Assembly (NCBI GenBank): GCA_030686995.1
Contig: CM060685.1
Location: 24,536,065 to 24,600,064 of the forward strand
From: Artemisia argyi
Taxonomy: Eukaryota; Streptophyta; Magnoliopsida; Asterales; Asteraceae
DNA length: 64,000 nucleotides
Reading direction: 5' to 3'
Position 1 is the first letter of the stretch, and every line of letters begins with the position of its first letter. Below, piece after piece: positions 1-9,815 of this stretch. The notes below the pieces were generated by a model. It made no database searches. It saw nothing but the letters and a program-made list of their open reading frames with translations, and was not told where the DNA came from. The translations under genes and the position numbers were made by a program.

Positions 1-1954
1 AAACTTCCGCCTTCTTGGAAGGATTTCAAAAATAATTTGAAACATAAGAAGGAAGAATACAATTTGGTTGAGTTGGGAAGTGCCATAAGTATTGAGGAAG
101 GGTGTCGTAGGATGGAGAAAACATGGATGAATGAAAAGGACAAGGATGTTGGCGGTTCAAATGTCAATATGATTGAAGAAACTAATTCTAGTTTCAAAAA
201 GGGTTCGAATACTAAGAACAATAAACGAAAGTTTCAAGGCAACGATCACAAAAAGGGAAATGTAAAGAAAGCAAAACAGTCCAACGATGGTGGCTGTTGG
301 AAATGTGGGAAACCTGGACATTTCAAGCGTGATTGTCGTATGGGAAAAGGCAAAAACGAGGCTGGTACTAGTGGTGGATCCAAAGGAGATCCGAAACAAG
401 CAGGTACAATATTAACAATTAATAATAATTCGGATATGAATTATGTGTCATTAATTTGTGAATCATTCTATGTACAGGATGATGATATTGCTTGGTGGTA
501 TGATTCTGGTGCGACATGTCATGTGTGCAAGGACCGAAGATGGTTCAAGGAACTTGCAACAATTAGTGATGGACGTGTTTTAACAATGGGAAATGTCGCA
601 ACAGAACCAATACTTGGAATTGGACTAGTAGTTTTAACTTTTACTTCTGGAAAAACTATTTCTTTATGTAATGTATTGTATGTGCCCGGTATTCCGAAAA
701 ACTTGTTGTCCGGTGTATTATTAAATAATTGTAGGTACAAACAAGTGTTAGAATCCGATAAGTATATCTTGTCGAAACATGGTTCTTTTGTTGGATTTGG
801 TTATTTATGTAATGGTATGATTATGTTAAATTTAGATATGCCTTCTACTTTTAATTCAATTTGTATGGTTGATTCTTTATCTAGTGTTAAGATTAGTAAG
901 ATGGAATTATGGCATTCTAGACTAGGACATGTTCATCATAAAAGAATGAAAGAAATGTCTAAAATGAGCATGATTCCATCTTTTGTATTGGACCATAATA
1001 AGTGTAAAACTTGTATGTTAACTAAGATCACTAGAAAACCATTTAAACATGCAAATCGTGAATCCAAACTTTTAGATCTTATCCATAGTGATTTATGTGA
1101 TCTGCATGCTACACCATCTCTAGGTAATAAAAAATATGTCATAACTTTTATTGATGATGTATCACGTTATTGCTATATTTATTTATTGCATTCAAAGGAT
1201 GAAGCTCTTGATAAATTTCGTATTTATAAATAAGAGGTAGAGCTTCATCAAAAGGATTTGGTAAAAATCTTACGTACTGATCGTGGAGGAGAGTATTATG
1301 ATCCGGTATATTTCCAATCTACTGGAATAATACACCAAACAACGGCTCCATATACACCACAACAAAATGGTGTGGCTGAAAGAAAGAATAGGACATTGAA
1401 AGAAATGGTGAATTCAATGTTGTCTTATTCTGGGTTAAGTGAAGGATTTTGGGGTGAAGCCATGTTAACGGCTTGTTATTTGCTAAACCGTATTCCCGGT
1501 AAAAACAACAAGAAAACTCCATATGAACTTTGGCATAAAAGAGCACCAAACTTGAATTTTCTCAAGGTTTGCGGATGTAGGGCTGTGGTTAGGCTCACGG
1601 AACCTAAAAGGAAAACTTTAGGTGAAAAAGGTATAGATTGCATATTTATAGGATATGCTGAAAACTCATATGCTTATAGATTCTATGTATTAGAATCAAA
1701 TGAGTATGTTTCAGTGAACTCGGTGATAGAGTCACGAGATGCAATCTTTGATGAAGAAAGATTCACATCTATACCTAGGCCAAGGGACATGATTAATAGT
1801 TCAAAGGAACCGGTTAATACCGAGGATGTTCCATCGACTAGCACTGAACCAAGAAAAGGTACAAGAGTAAGAAAAGCCAAAACTTTTGGTGATGATTATC
1901 AACTTTACTTAGTTGAAGGATCGAGGAATGAAGTTAATTTTCAATATCAATATT
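1..1954 (+). pseudogene. copia Gag-protease-integrase polyprotein, one in-frame stop
   Basis: The Gag C-terminus has a CCHC knuckle (CWKCGKPGHFKRDC, about 295-340). An aspartic protease follows with DSGAT (about 505). The pre-integrase zinc finger HSRLGHVHHKRM is near 912, and the integrase core has IHSDLC, LRTDRGGEYYD and QQNGVAERKN, which supply the D-D-E residues. The frame is open from base 1, runs to a TAA at 1231-1233, and continues in the same frame to the solo-LTR insertion at 1955. The single nonsense codon falls inside the integrase core between the first and second catalytic Asp. The element cannot make a full polyprotein without readthrough. Confidence 0.88.
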
Positions 1955-3292
1955 TGATGAGGCGAAAAATGATCCGTTTTTAGGGGGTCATTTTAGCCCG
2001 AATCCGACTTTATTTGATCAAATATTGCCCTAAATCGTTCCTTTTGTGATTTTAGGTACTTGGAGAGTGAATTCTGGAAAAGAAGCCATTTTGGACGTTT
2101 TTGGAGCATAAAGGTGAAGAAAATGGCAAAGTCTCAAATTTCAAGCTGGGAACAGTGCATGAAGGCGTCAAGATTTGTTCTTGACGGCGTCAAAGTCCCA
2201 AGAATAAAATACCGTGGTTGATGACGGCGTCACATAGGCCGTCATAAGTAGATCAAGGCCGTCCGAGGAAGTATTTGGCGGCGAGATGACGGCGTCACAC
2301 CCTTGCTCTTGACGCCGTCACCCTAGTTTTCCTATATATAGTTTTCTAGTTTTTTACATTAAAGAAGAGAAGTTTTGGAGAAACCCTAAAGACGAATTTG
2401 GTGCAACTTTTACAGGTTTTTCAAGGGTTCCAAACCCTTGATACCTTGCATTGTAATTGAGATAAGTGTTCTTCTAATTCAATCAATATGTCTATGTGTT
2501 GGTTGTCTATATCTTGTTCTTGTCTCAATTCCATTATGCTAGGCTAGATCTCCTTTGTGTTTGCTTAGATCTAATGAAACCTAGATATTGATTATGTGTT
2601 GATTACTTGTTTATTCTTGTCTTGGATGAATGATTTTATATGTTAGGCTTAAGAAAACTGGCAGATCTCCAAATGGTAACATGCTTGAACGTCTTAAGAA
2701 ACATGAATCGAGGCGTACTAGGTCTTTATTGGTTGTATTTAATGCATGAGCCACTGTTTACAATCCCTATAGTTGTGCTGGGTCATGGTGTAGGAGGAGA
2801 TAAGAGCTCATAGAATTGGGGAGTTATGTATGCCACCCCATGAATGGTATTAAGGAATACAATCTGTCATCCATGCAATTATAACAAGTAATTAACGTGT
2901 AAAAGATATCTAGGGAGTAGTGAAATCTAAGTAAACACATTTTCTCCAATTACTGCTCACAACCTTAGTATAAATTAGTTTAATTTCATTTTTAGTATTT
3001 TATTTTGATTATATCTTAGTTTTGGGTTAGTGGAATAGCAACTAATTCCGCCCACTCTTTCAAAACCCCGAGATTTTAATTGCTTTCCATAAAATATAAA
3101 AATACAAAAATAATCATCCCTCATCTTTAGAACTAGTAATTAGCCTTTCTAATCCTAGCGATACTATTCCTAAGCTGAACGATCAATCCCCCGGTACTTG
3201 TCACTATACTATACTACAACGATCAGGTACACTGCCTGGTGGGGGTTGTAAGCTTCTCGAGAGGTAAAGCCTGTTGCGATTCTCACGCATCA
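1955..3292 (+). mobile_element. solo LTR (1338 bp) inserted in the copia element
   Basis: The segment begins TGATGAGGCG and ends CACGCATCA, giving TG...CA ends within a short inverted repeat. It is flanked by a perfect 5-bp duplication, ATATT, at 1950-1954 and 3293-3297. No primer-binding site, gag or pol lies inside and there is only one LTR, so this is a solo LTR left by recombination. Its length and its 3' end suggest a Ty3/gypsy element of the Athila/Tat group, but the clade is inferred. A TATA box at 2333-2340 puts the LTR in plus orientation. Confidence 0.88.
2182..2340 (+). promoter_or_regulatory. LTR promoter: four TGACG palindromes then a TATA box
   Basis: Four 11-bp palindromes occur in 140 bp: TGACGGCGTCA at 2182-2192, 2222-2232 and 2287-2297, and TGACGCCGTCA at 2310-2320. 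A TATATATA at 2333-2340 follows 13 bp after the last one. TGACG is the core of plant as-1/TGA-bZIP sites. The array sits where the U3 promoter of the solo LTR should be. Regulation by bZIP factors is inferred. Confidence 0.6.
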
Positions 3293-3297
3293 ATATT

Positions 3298-4229
3298 GTT
3301 ATAATATTGATAAGGATCCAATGACATATAATGAAGCAATGGCTTCAAGGGACGTTGCTTTTTGGAAAGAAGCAGTCCAAGATGAGATGGATTCTATCTT
3401 GCATAATAAAGTTTGGAAATTGGCTGATTTACCTCCTGGGTGTAAACCATTAGGAAGTAAATGGATCTTCAAGAGGAAGATGAAAGTAGATGGTACTATT
3501 GATAAATATAAAGCCAGGTTGGTGATCCAAGGCTTTAGACAAAAAGAGGGTATTGATTATTTCGATACTTATGCTCCGGTTGCTAGGATATCTACTATTA
3601 GATTGTTATTGGCATTAGCTGCTATACACAATCTTGTAATTCACCAAATGGATGTGAAAACTGCATTCGTGAAAGGTGAATTAGATGAAGAGATTTATAT
3701 GAAACAACCCGAAGGGTTTGTTATGCATGGACATGAAAACAAAGTGTGTAAGTTGGTTAAATCTCTTTATGGGTTAAAACAAGCTCCTAAACAATGGCAT
3801 AAAAAATTTGATGAAATTGTATTGTCAAATGGTTTTGTTTTAAATCAAGCTGACAAATGTGTTTATAGTAAATTTGATGATTCTAGAAATGGAGTCATTA
3901 TATGCTTGTATGTAGATGACATGTTGATCTTTGGTAGAAACCAAGATCAAGTTGATGAGACAAAGGAATTCTTGTCATCTAAATTTGCTATGAAAGACAT
4001 GGGGGAGGCGGAAGTGATCTTAGGTATTAAGATCATACGTGAGAACAAGGGTATTTCAATCTCTCAAACACATTATATTGAGAAGATCTTGGATAAGTTC
4101 AATTTCAAAGATTGTTCTCCCATAGGTACTCCCATAGATCCACAACTTAAGCTATTACCTAATAAAGGTAAAGCGGTGTCACAATTTCAATTAAGATGTT
4201 TTGAAGCCGTCTTGTTCTCATCTGTTTAG
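3298..4229 (+). pseudogene. copia reverse transcriptase domain, 3'-truncated
   Basis: Coding resumes immediately after the solo LTR. Recognisable blocks are EAMASRDVAFWKEAVQDEM, YKARLVIQGF, YAPVARISTIR, QMDVKTAFVKGELDEEIYM, SLYGLKQAPKQWHKKF and the polymerase motif YVDDML (about 3907). After the sequence KLLPNKGKAVS (about 4180) the reading leaves the family pattern and stops at 4229, so the connection and RNase H are missing. The frame is compatible with the integrase part once the LTR and one copy of its 5-bp duplication are subtracted. Confidence 0.9.
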
Positions 4230-4477
4230 ATAATGTGCAATAATCAAAATTGCAAGGTGCTCATGTATTAGTCTCAATCGAGCATTGAAATTTTCAAGGA
4301 GATTCAACAATTATATATCCTACAATTGGATTGGTGGTTCATAGAATGCAACCGTAATACATCTCGGTCATGATCGAGCTAAGGCCAAACATAAGAAGTA
4401 CCAAACAATTGGAAATTCTTGTATGTCTTAAAAGTGAATATATCACACTTACTTGAAAAAGTACATAGAATTACCAT
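4230..4477. other. junction between copia relic and RLP1 3' end
   Basis: I see no gene, LTR end or terminal repeat in this short interval. It does not match the 3' flank of RLP2 or RLP3 beyond the last few bases, so the copia relic or a deletion has replaced the ancestral RLP1 downstream sequence. Confidence 0.4.
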
Positions 4478-7400
4478 TTAGGCCAAAACACGCCTCTTCA
4501 ACTTGGCATAATTTACTGCTGCCATAACACAGATCCAATCTTTGACATGGCTGATGAAACTAAAATATGCATATCTACATGATTTACTAACAGCCAAAGT
4601 GTCATACACTCCCCAAAACCCAAATGCTAATCCGATCAGAAGACTAATGAAAAAAACCACGAGTTATCAGCTTATCTTGATCTCCAGCATCGTCGGTATG
4701 TACTTTAGTTCGTGGGTTTTGAGGTACCAAATCTACTAGGCATGGAATAGAAAGGGGAAGTCCACATAGTGAAGGATTCCCAATGTAGGATGAATTACTA
4801 AAGCTCTGTAACTGAATGCTTGTTAGTATCCTCCCTGACAAGTTGTTGTATGAAAGGTCCAGCAAGCCAAGATTGGTCAACTGTAAAAGGCTTGTTGGAA
4901 TAGAACCAACCAAATGGTTTCTCGACAGATCGAGGAAATCCAACCATCTTAATCTTCCAATATTTTGGGGAATTCGCCATGTTAAGTTGTTTCTGGAAAG
5001 ATTTAGGGCAACAAGTCCGGAAAGATTGGTGATTTCGTCTGGGATTTCGCCGGTGAACATATTACTAGAAAGACCAAGGCTTCTCACAAGAAACAATGTT
5101 CTACTGTACTCAGATTTTCTTCCTTTCCATTCCAACAATGATTTAAACACATACGTTGCTCGTCTAACGGCAAGCCTGGTACGTGTTAATTGAACATTAT
5201 TAATCACCATCAATGAACGTCCAGTTTTACTGTCGGTCATGCCTTTCACGTCGCTTAGGCACCTTGGGATGGTTCCAGAAATATTGTTGACCGATATGTC
5301 CAAGATCTGCATCTTTGAAAGCCTGCAAAAGCTTGTAGGCATGGTACTATGGAAACGATTTGATGTCAAGCTTAAAACATGCAAATTTGATAGGGTTTCC
5401 CCGATCCAATCAGGTATTCTACCTGAGATATTATTTTCTCCGACATCAAGAAGTATCAGCAAGGTACAATTCTGTAGGGATGATGGTAACTTTCCAGTTA
5501 GACTATTGCATGCATACTTTTTTTTGGGTAAAAGGGTTAATCCAACCCGGTAAACTGAATTGGCATGCATACTTAACATTGACATATTTGATAAAGATCC
5601 CATTGTTGTTGGGATTCTCCCAGAGAACTTACTGCTTTCAAGATTAAGATAAAATAGTCGTGTTAAGTTCATCCAGCAATCCAGAAGGTCTCCTGAAAGT
5701 TGGTTTTTCGAAAGATCAAGTTGGCCTATGGTGGTGAAATAACACAAGAAGGAAACTGATCCAGAAAACATATTATTGTACAGAACTAGTGTTTGTGTGT
5801 TCCAAGGAAACAATGGTACCGAGCCACTAAAGTTATTGGAGCTTAAATCAATGATAGGCTGGTCTCCATAAGTTATATCTAGCACACTGCCATGAATATA
5901 ATTAGATGAGAGATTCATGTAACGGAGATTCGGTGTTAAGTGCTTCCAGAACCAAGCAGGGACAAAGTCGTTGATATGAGCATTAGAGATGTCAATTATG
6001 GAGAAATTCTTCTGCGTTTGTAGCCAGGTCGGGAATGCAGGACCCAACTTGCAAGATGATAAAGAAATGACATCGAGGGAAAAAGATGGCAACCTGCCGG
6101 AATCAATTTCGAGACCCAGGGTGTTATTTGACAGATCAAGGTAAACTAAGCGAGAAAGATTTTTCAGATGAGTTTCCGAGATTTTACCAATCAAGAAGTT
6201 TGAAGAGACTCCCAAACTTTGTAGCTCAGAAAGTGTCATTATCCTTTCTCCTATTGTCCCTTCCAAACGGTTTCTCTCAAAATATAACTGTTGCAGTGAA
6301 GAAAGTGCCGAAAGATCTGGGATTAATCCAGTGATCTTGTTATCAGCTAAATCGAGGATCAAAATATTTGAGTTTTGCTCAAATTTTTCTGGGAAAGATC
6401 CATTCAACTCGTTCTTGTTGAGATATAGTTCTTTTAAAGCTGTTAATTTGGTAAAATCTGGCAAGGAACCACTTAATTTGTTTGAACTTAATTCCAAAAG
6501 CTGAACAGACTTCTCTGCTGGTGTCAAGAGCCGAAAGAGGCTGGGTATGTCTTCTGTGAGATTGTTGCTAGCTAGATATAGCGCATATAAGGCTCTAAGC
6601 TGCTGAAGTTCCCAAATAATCTCGAGATACTGCCTTCAAGGTTAGTCGAGGTCAAATCTATAAGTTTTGGAGAGATGTGAATGCACTAAAAGCTTCTGGA
6701 ATGGTACCATGCAATGCAAGTCGTTTCTAGAGACGTCGACATTGGTAAGGCTGCTACTGAAGTTGAATAACCAAGGATATATCGAAGAGGAGGGAAGACA
6801 GTTAGAGGAGATATCTAAAATAGAAAGAGACTTTGAAAAATTGGTCAATGGAGGTATTGTACTAGCAGGTAGTTTTGGAAGAAAACAAGAAACTAGCTGT
6901 AGTTCGAAAAGCGAAGGAAGTCGGGCAATCACATTTTCTATTAGATTATTAGACTCGCTGAGATCAACACCATTGAAGCTTAGGTATTCAAGCGAGGAAA
7001 GTTTAGAGAGCCACTCTGTGTTTTCAAAGTAATAGAAGAATGTGAGAGATCAAGAGTTTGTAAGTATGAAAGATTCCCTAATTGAGGGGGGACTTTATAT
7101 ACCTCAAAATCGATCATTGAAAGGTTGAGATAACGAAGTTTTCTAAGGGAACCAATGAATTCTGGAATTTTGGTGAAAGTATTAATACTGAGGTCTATAT
7201 GGTTTAAATGGCCTAATTCAATCAACAAAGAGTTTATTTGACCTCTTAACCCAACTTTATCTACGTTGTTTGACCAGTATCCATGAAGATCCAGACTTAT
7301 AACATGATTACTTCTGTTGCTACAGCATACACCTTTCCATAAGCAGCAATCAAGGGAGCTTCTATGACTACTCCACGAAGAGAGTATACCCGCATCATCC

Positions 7401-7528
7401 AAGAACCCACTTTTTAACTGGAGGAGTGCTCTTCGCTCTCTTTCAATGCACCGTGTTTCTGCAGTCTGCGTTCTAGTTAGGCCAGAAACAAGGCTTATGC
7501 AGTATATGAAAAGCACAAGTAAAGACAT
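4478..7528 (-). pseudogene. RLP1: EIX/Cf-like leucine-rich-repeat receptor-like protein, broken
   Basis: The N-terminus (7528-6980) has a hydrophobic signal peptide (MSLLVLFIYCISLVSG), an LRR N-terminal cap with ERRALLQLKSGF and CCLWKGVCC, and the first repeats. Tens of LxxLxLSxNxLxGxIP repeats follow, then a C-terminal cap (SLCGLPLSIPC), a transmembrane helix (ISLLIGLAFGFWGVY) and a short basic tail without a kinase (ends KLKRRVLA). Family members are plasma-membrane receptors that sense apoplastic ligands through SOBIR1-type partner kinases. Lesions: one T missing near 7025 compared with RLP2, indels and stops at about 6600-6700, a small retroposon at 5520-5562, and a 7-A run at 4650-4656 (6 in RLP2) that shifts frame before the membrane helix. 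Confidence 0.9.
5520..5562 (-). mobile_element. 43-bp retroposon stub inserted in RLP1 coding sequence
   Basis: A 12-bp direct repeat, GCATGCATACTT, at 5508-5519 and 5563-5574 brackets 43 bp that RLP2 and RLP3 lack. On the gene strand the insert ends in TTTTACCC followed by eight A, the same 3' end as the retroposon at 54,937. This is the signature of a severely 5'-truncated LINE-type or SINE-type insertion with a target duplication. The net gain relative to the paralogues is 54 bp because of an adjacent 1-bp loss, so the local frame stays open and adds 18 residues. Confidence 0.65.
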
Positions 7529-8493
7529 AATGAAATGCTGAAATGAATTTGCTATCTATAGTAAGTTGGAGAGAAGGGTTTTAGGAGGGACAATTTTACA
7601 TCATGATCTCGGCATATTTTTTTAAAGGCATTGACCAAAGAAAATTTTGGCATTGGAGAGGGACAAAGAATATCATTTAAACCTGATGGAATGGACTTGG
7701 TCACCTGCCAACACTATATTATAACGCTTGCGTTAAAAAAACGCATTATTCTTCCAAAAACAAAATATTTGGATCTTGTATTGGATAACTAAAACCATCA
7801 CTTAGTAACTTGCTGAAATATGTATATTTATAGAACAAATATTCAATATATTGTTAGTGGACTAGTATTTAGTGTTAGTATTATTTTTGTATTGGGCCAA
7901 GCTCATTTGATCATTTAGAATTATTTATATTATACTCCGTTCCAAAAAAATTATTTATATTATACTCAAACTCATTATTCAATCATGGAAATTTTACAGT
8001 TTGATATGGTATCAATAGTGCAGTTTGACCATGTTTCACCATTCCAACTTGTACCTACGATAGCGTACGACATATATCACAAATATACGATATAAAGGCA
8101 GAACATGACAAAGTCCATTCTATATATAATTTATTTTCCTGGAGAGGTAATTAGGTATTTGATCATTGTTATATGGTCTTTTATTTGCTTAAATGCATGT
8201 CAAGTCAAACTTTTCCTCCGCTTATGGTTTCATAAGACAAGGATTGAATAAATTTTTAATGTGACGACGGGATATGACCGATTTGTGAAACGAGAGACAA
8301 AGAGGATCTCTCAGATCTTTTTAAGACATTAGCGGAATGCAACAAAGTGACAGTTGACTTGTTCATCAGGTTAAGCGATCTGGCACATTTCATATCTTTC
8401 TTAGTCGTTAGATATCTCTTTGCACATGTCCTATTTTTTCCAGAGTTTGTACGAAAATTTGCAGCCTTCTTATAGTTATGGTCTATTCTACTC
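7529..8493. other. RLP1 upstream spacer, paralogous to the RLP2 upstream region
   Basis: No gene is supported. The sequence aligns by eye with 17,869-20,277 plus 54,808-54,935 upstream of RLP2. It holds the unoccupied counterparts of two later insertions: TATCACAAA at 8075-8083 (site of the element at 18,562) and TTTCATAAG at 8228-8236 (site of the giant MULE). The minus-strand open frame at 8256-8495 is shared with the other spacer only because the spacers are duplicates. Confidence 0.6.
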
Positions 8494-8508
8494 AACCTAA
8501 GATAGATT

Positions 8509-8616
8509 GTTTCCTTTTGGTTGGGGTTGGTGTCTGTTTTCCAGTTTCTTGCTGGGTCTATATATTTATATATATATAGTGTTTTTGCCGTTCAAAAAAA
8601 AAAAAAAAAAAAAAAA
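8509..8616 (+). mobile_element. 5'-truncated LINE stub with poly(A) tail
   Basis: About 85 bp ending in TTTTTGCCGTTC is followed by a run of about 24 A. It is flanked by a 15-bp target duplication, AACCTAAGATAGATT, at 8494-8508 and 8617-8631. The paralogous spacer at 60,449-60,463 carries a single uninterrupted copy of the same 15 bp. A long exact duplication plus an A tail is diagnostic of target-primed reverse transcription. The 3' end looks like that of plant L1-type LINEs. Confidence 0.85.
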
Positions 8617-8631
8617 ACCTAAGATAGATTC

Positions 8632-9238
8632 AAAAACATATCTCGGATGTCCAAGTCGAAAGCTAGTACGTAACAATTTTTAAAACACAATACCACCGGT
8701 TGCTTTTGGTGCATAATAAAATGTATCTCAACATGACATCACAAAAGTCAACGTATTATACAGTTAGCTAGGTATTTGATAAACTGTACGTCAAAAACAT
8801 TTTTGTCAACCTATTTTTTAAGTCAAAGTTTCATTTTTTTGAACAAAATTATTTGTTATATTTAGTCTTAATATTAGCTTATGATTTGTCTAGGGGTGTA
8901 AGTGTTTGTTTAGTTTGTGACTTAGTCGAGTACTAGTATTAGGATTAACATTAGAAGTTTGTTTGGAGTTGCCTAAGTCGAAGAATACTCCGTTTTCTTT
9001 TTTTTTAGTCATAATCGGTATTAGACTTTTTCTAAGACTTAACACCTAACACTAATAATAGATTTGTTTTTGCAGTCTTTGGTCATTGTTTATAGAATTG
9101 CACCACTTTGTAATTATTGTAGTGTGCTGAATGAACATTGCTTTAGAAACGTACTATTATGGATTTAATATCCAGACAATAAGATAGCATGCTCTAGAAA
9201 TAATCAACTGTCTGCATTTATGCAATCACTAATAACTA
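8632..9238. repeat. segmental duplication: spacer copy matching 60,464-61,145
   Basis: Long collinear matches run between this interval and 60,464-61,145, for example around CTCGGATGTCCAAGTCGAAAGC, GATAAACTGTACGTC and GTGTGCTG. This shows that spacer and RLP were duplicated together. The RLP3-side copy has extra sequence near 60,830-60,930. No gene is seen. Confidence 0.75.
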
Positions 9239-9388
9239 CTCCCTCCGTCTTAAAATTATAGTTCACATTTCTTTTTTGTGATTTCTCAAAATAATTATCC
9301 ACTTTTTTTTTAAGTAAAAACTAAAGAATATATTAGGGGAATATTCTCTTTTACTGGTTGAGATTTATAGTTGTCCTATTTTTATTAA

Positions 9389-9764
9389 GGGTAAATTGCA
9401 AAAATGGTCCTTAACGTTCCACAAATTAGCAAAAACGGGACCGAGACAAAAAGTAGCGCAAAAAAGACACCCACGTTCCACATTTTCACAAAATCGCCAC
9501 CGAGAGGCATTTTTGGCTAACTTCCGTTAGTTTTCCCTTCAGTCAAGGGTATAATCGCATGAAATGACAAATATACCCCTTTAACTTCAGATACAACCCT
9601 AATTGTTGCCGCCAAATCTTTACCAGTGCATTTTCCTATTCACTGCCTTTGAACGATACGTATAGATCCGTATAGTTCCGGTTAGATTACATCGATCGTC
9701 CGTGCCTTTGAACGATACGATAAGACACAGTGCATTTTCCTCTTTAATTTCCCTCCTGTTTTGT

Positions 9765-9815
<51 letters not shown>

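Larger units (their letters stand above)
1..4229 (+). mobile_element. Ty1/copia LTR retrotransposon, degraded, 5' end outside the window
   Basis: Coding domains run in copia order (Gag zinc knuckle, protease, integrase, reverse transcriptase), with integrase before reverse transcriptase, which defines Ty1/copia. The reading frame is already open at base 1, so the 5' LTR and the start of gag lie to the left. The body is interrupted by a solo LTR at 1955-3292. The element stops within the region between reverse transcriptase and RNase H near 4180-4229, and I could not find RNase H, a polypurine tract or a 3' LTR. It is therefore a 3'-truncated relic next to RLP1. Confidence 0.9.

Noticed and set aside
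1..4229. Endogenous pararetrovirus
   Set aside because: Domain order is Ty1/copia, and no movement or coat protein is seen; the other reverse transcriptase (43.4-45.6 kb) lies between clear LTRs of a gypsy element.
4816..5193. Plus-strand frames across the RLP genes (also 15,796-16,278, 62,503-62,970 and others)
   Set aside because: Antisense shadows of LRR repeats.
8256..8495. Open frame resembling that at 60,268-60,450 (FRTNSGKNR)
   Set aside because: Similarity is explained by the paralogous spacers; the two readings diverge after this block and no start, splice or domain supports a gene.
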